DNA of 5,918 nucleotides, from the NCBI GenBank assembly GCA_030824835.1, contig JAPJRA010000264.1, positions 1 to 5,918 on the forward strand, read 5' to 3'. The DNA is from Geminicoccaceae bacterium (lineage in GTDB: Bacteria > Pseudomonadota > Alphaproteobacteria > Geminicoccales > Geminicoccaceae). Of this stretch, positions 1 to 5,918 are shown in pieces (within the stretch, counting starts at the first letter, position 1; the number at the start of each line of letters is the position of its first letter). The translations under genes and the position numbers were made by a program. Under the pieces are notes generated by a model that was given only the letters and a program-made list of their open reading frames with translations, did not search any database and was not told where the DNA came from.

Positions 1-574
1 ACCGGCTCTATGGCCGGCGCACGGTCACTGCGGGGGAACAGGCGGCCGACGGCGAGCAACGCCGCCAGAGCAGGCGTGCGCGGCGCAAAGGAGAAAAGAA
101 CAGCGCGCTCGCACCTGGCGGCCAGGCCCGTCACCGCTCGAACCGCGTCGGCGGCGACGTAGTGAATGAGCGAATCCATGGCCACGACGTAGTCGAAGCG
201 TCCAAGCCCGGGATCGAGCATGTCGCCGACCAGGAACCGCACGTCGCCACTGCCGAGATCGGCGGCCGTGCGCTCGCGCGCGAGCCCGATCAGTGTCGGC
301 GAGAGGTCGACCGCCACCACGGAAGCGCCCCGCCTCGCCGCCTCGGCGGCCAACACCCCGGTGCCGCAGCCGGCATCCAGGATCCGGGCGCCGCGCAGGT
401 CTTCCGGTAGCCAGCCTAGCAGGATCTGCCGCATCTGGTCCCGGCCGGCGCGGACGGTGGCCCGGATGCGCCCCACCGGCGCGTTCGATGTCAGCCGTGA
501 CCAGGCGTCGACGGCCGTCCGGTCGAAATAGGTGAGGAGCTGCCCGCGGCGCTGCTCGTAGGAGAGCGTATGCA

Positions 575-575
<1 letters not shown>
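1..575 (-). CDS. bchM: Magnesium-protoporphyrin IX O-methyltransferase, N-terminal part (3' end beyond the window)
   Basis: BchM transfers a methyl group from S-adenosylmethionine to the C13 propionate of Mg-protoporphyrin IX, the step after Mg chelation. Translating from ATG at 575 gives 191 codons with no stop before the left edge; the family is usually about 225-240 aa, so only the C-terminus is missing. Visible features: an N-terminal family signature TYFDRTAVDAWSRLTS (15-30), IRATVRAGRDQMR (37-49), the class I SAM-binding glycine loop ILDAGCGTG (65-73), the acidic residue closing strand 2 in VVAVD (86-90), a later acidic site VGDML (116-120), and MDSLIHY (133-139), typical of BchM. The ATG shares one base with the bchL stop (TGATG), and I see no clear Shine-Dalgarno sequence before it, so translation probably depends on ribosomes finishing bchL. 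The adjacency to bchH makes sense because BchH is known to stimulate this methyltransferase in Rhodobacter and cyanobacterial systems. Confidence 0.95.
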
Positions 576-5155
<4,580 letters not shown>

Positions 5156-5181
<26 letters not shown>

Positions 5182-5918
5182 CGTACAATGTCTCGATGGA
5201 GATCAGGGCGATGCCCTGTTGCGCGGCATAGCGCTCGGTGTTGCGGCGCGCCTTGCCGCGAACGAAGAACGGGATCTTGCCTAGTTCCTTCTCGGCCTCG
5301 GGCGCCCAGCGGGTGGGGCCAGACGGTTCTGGCGGTGGCGGCGGGGTCGCCGCGGCCGAGCCCAGATGCGAGGGGGCCGCCTCGGCGTGAAACTCGAAAT
5401 CCTCGCGGAACATCCCGAGCAGATGCTCCTCCAGGCCCATCATCAGCGGGTGGACCAGCGTGTCGAACAGGACGTTCGCACCCTCGAAGCCCATCTGCGG
5501 CGAGTAGCGGGCGGGGAAGTCCTGTACATGGACGGGGGCGGAGATCACCGCGCAGGGAATGCCCAGCCGCTTGGCGGTGTGCCGCTCCATCTGCGTGCCC
5601 AGGACCAGCTCGGGCTGCAGCTCGGCGACCTTGGCCTCGACCTCGAGATAGTCATCGGTGATCAGCGCCTCGACGCCGTAGGTCTTGGCGGCCTCGCGCA
5701 CCTCACGCGCCATCTCGCGGCTGTAGGTGCCGAGCCCGACCACGGTGAACGCCAGCTCCTGCGCTGCGACCCGGGCCGCGGCGATGACGTGCGTGGCATC
5801 GCCGAACACGAACACGCGCTTGCCGGTGAGGTAGGTCGAATCGACCGACTTGGAGTACCAGGTCAGGCGCGACGTCTCGGCCGCCAGCACGGCCGAGGCG
5901 TCGATCCCTGCAAGCGGT
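5156..5918 (-). CDS. bchB: Light-independent (dark-operative) protochlorophyllide reductase subunit B, C-terminal half (5' end beyond the window)
   Basis: BchB pairs with BchN to form the NifDK-like catalytic part of DPOR, which takes electrons from BchL and reduces the C17-C18 double bond of protochlorophyllide; it is a cytoplasmic enzyme. The frame is open to the right edge and ends in TGA at 5158-5156, giving 253 visible residues. The family is usually a little over 500 aa, so about half is missing. Visible landmarks, numbered from the edge: a Rossmann-like strand [13 protein letters not shown] (31-43), [16 protein letters not shown] (106-121), the conserved [20 protein letters not shown] (127-146), and a C-terminal PCP_red-type domain from about 204 to the end, including [14 protein letters not shown] (215-228) and ETLYDAKAH (242-250). 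A proline-rich linker (about 187-201) separates the two parts. A GTG at 5890 is internal, not the start, because conserved family sequence continues upstream of it. The gene overlaps bchH by 26 nt. Whether the catalytic aspartate known from Rhodobacter lies just inside or outside the edge cannot be settled without an alignment. Confidence 0.96.
5191..5194 (-). promoter_or_regulatory. Candidate ribosome binding site of bchH, inside bchB
   Basis: The minus strand reads GAGA here, followed by 9 nt and then the ATG at 5181. It is a weak match to the Shine-Dalgarno consensus and lies within the last codons of bchB. It supports the ATG at 5181 over the downstream GTG at 5151, where a GAGA sits only 2 nt away, too close to serve. 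Confidence 0.4.

Noticed and set aside
162..535. Short plus-strand open frames at the left end
   Set aside because: They lie opposite the SAM-binding core of bchM, whose minus-strand translation shows the full family signature; the plus-strand products are low complexity.
5888..5890. GTG at 5890 as the start of a short BchB
   Set aside because: The frame is open to the right edge and the upstream residues (PLAGIDASA) continue the expected internal BchB sequence, so this is an internal valine codon.

Overview
The window is a piece of a bacteriochlorophyll biosynthesis operon from a photosynthesis gene cluster. All genes lie on the minus strand, so transcription runs from the right end to the left end. 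The very high G+C content, the gene order bchB-bchH-bchL-bchM and the protein sequences point to an anoxygenic phototrophic proteobacterium, most likely an alphaproteobacterium. That assignment is from recognition of the families and was not tested by a search.

Layout, in transcription order. (1) Positions 5918 to 5156: the C-terminal half of bchB, a catalytic subunit of dark-operative protochlorophyllide reductase (DPOR), cut by the right edge. (2) Positions 5181 to 1465: complete bchH, the large porphyrin-binding subunit of magnesium chelatase (1238 aa). (3) Positions 1468 to 575: complete bchL, the NifH-like ATP-dependent iron-sulfur reductase of DPOR (297 aa). (4) Positions 575 to 1: the first 191 codons of bchM, the SAM-dependent Mg-protoporphyrin IX O-methyltransferase, cut by the left edge.

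The genes overlap by 26, 4 and 1 nt, so there is no intergenic DNA. I see no promoter, terminator, RNA gene, repeat, mobile element or CRISPR array, and the start of the transcript must lie beyond the right edge. The products act in one pathway. BchH (with BchI and BchD, not in the window) inserts Mg2+ into protoporphyrin IX, and BchM methylates the product. After the isocyclic ring is formed by enzymes not present here, BchL delivers electrons to the BchN-BchB complex, which reduces protochlorophyllide to chlorophyllide a without light. BchN would be expected just beyond the right edge, next to bchB, as in the common bchFNBHLM arrangement.

This is an ordinary, well-conserved region. I found no sign of an undescribed system; the remarks in Part 2 are small points about gene overlaps, start choice and one variable linker.
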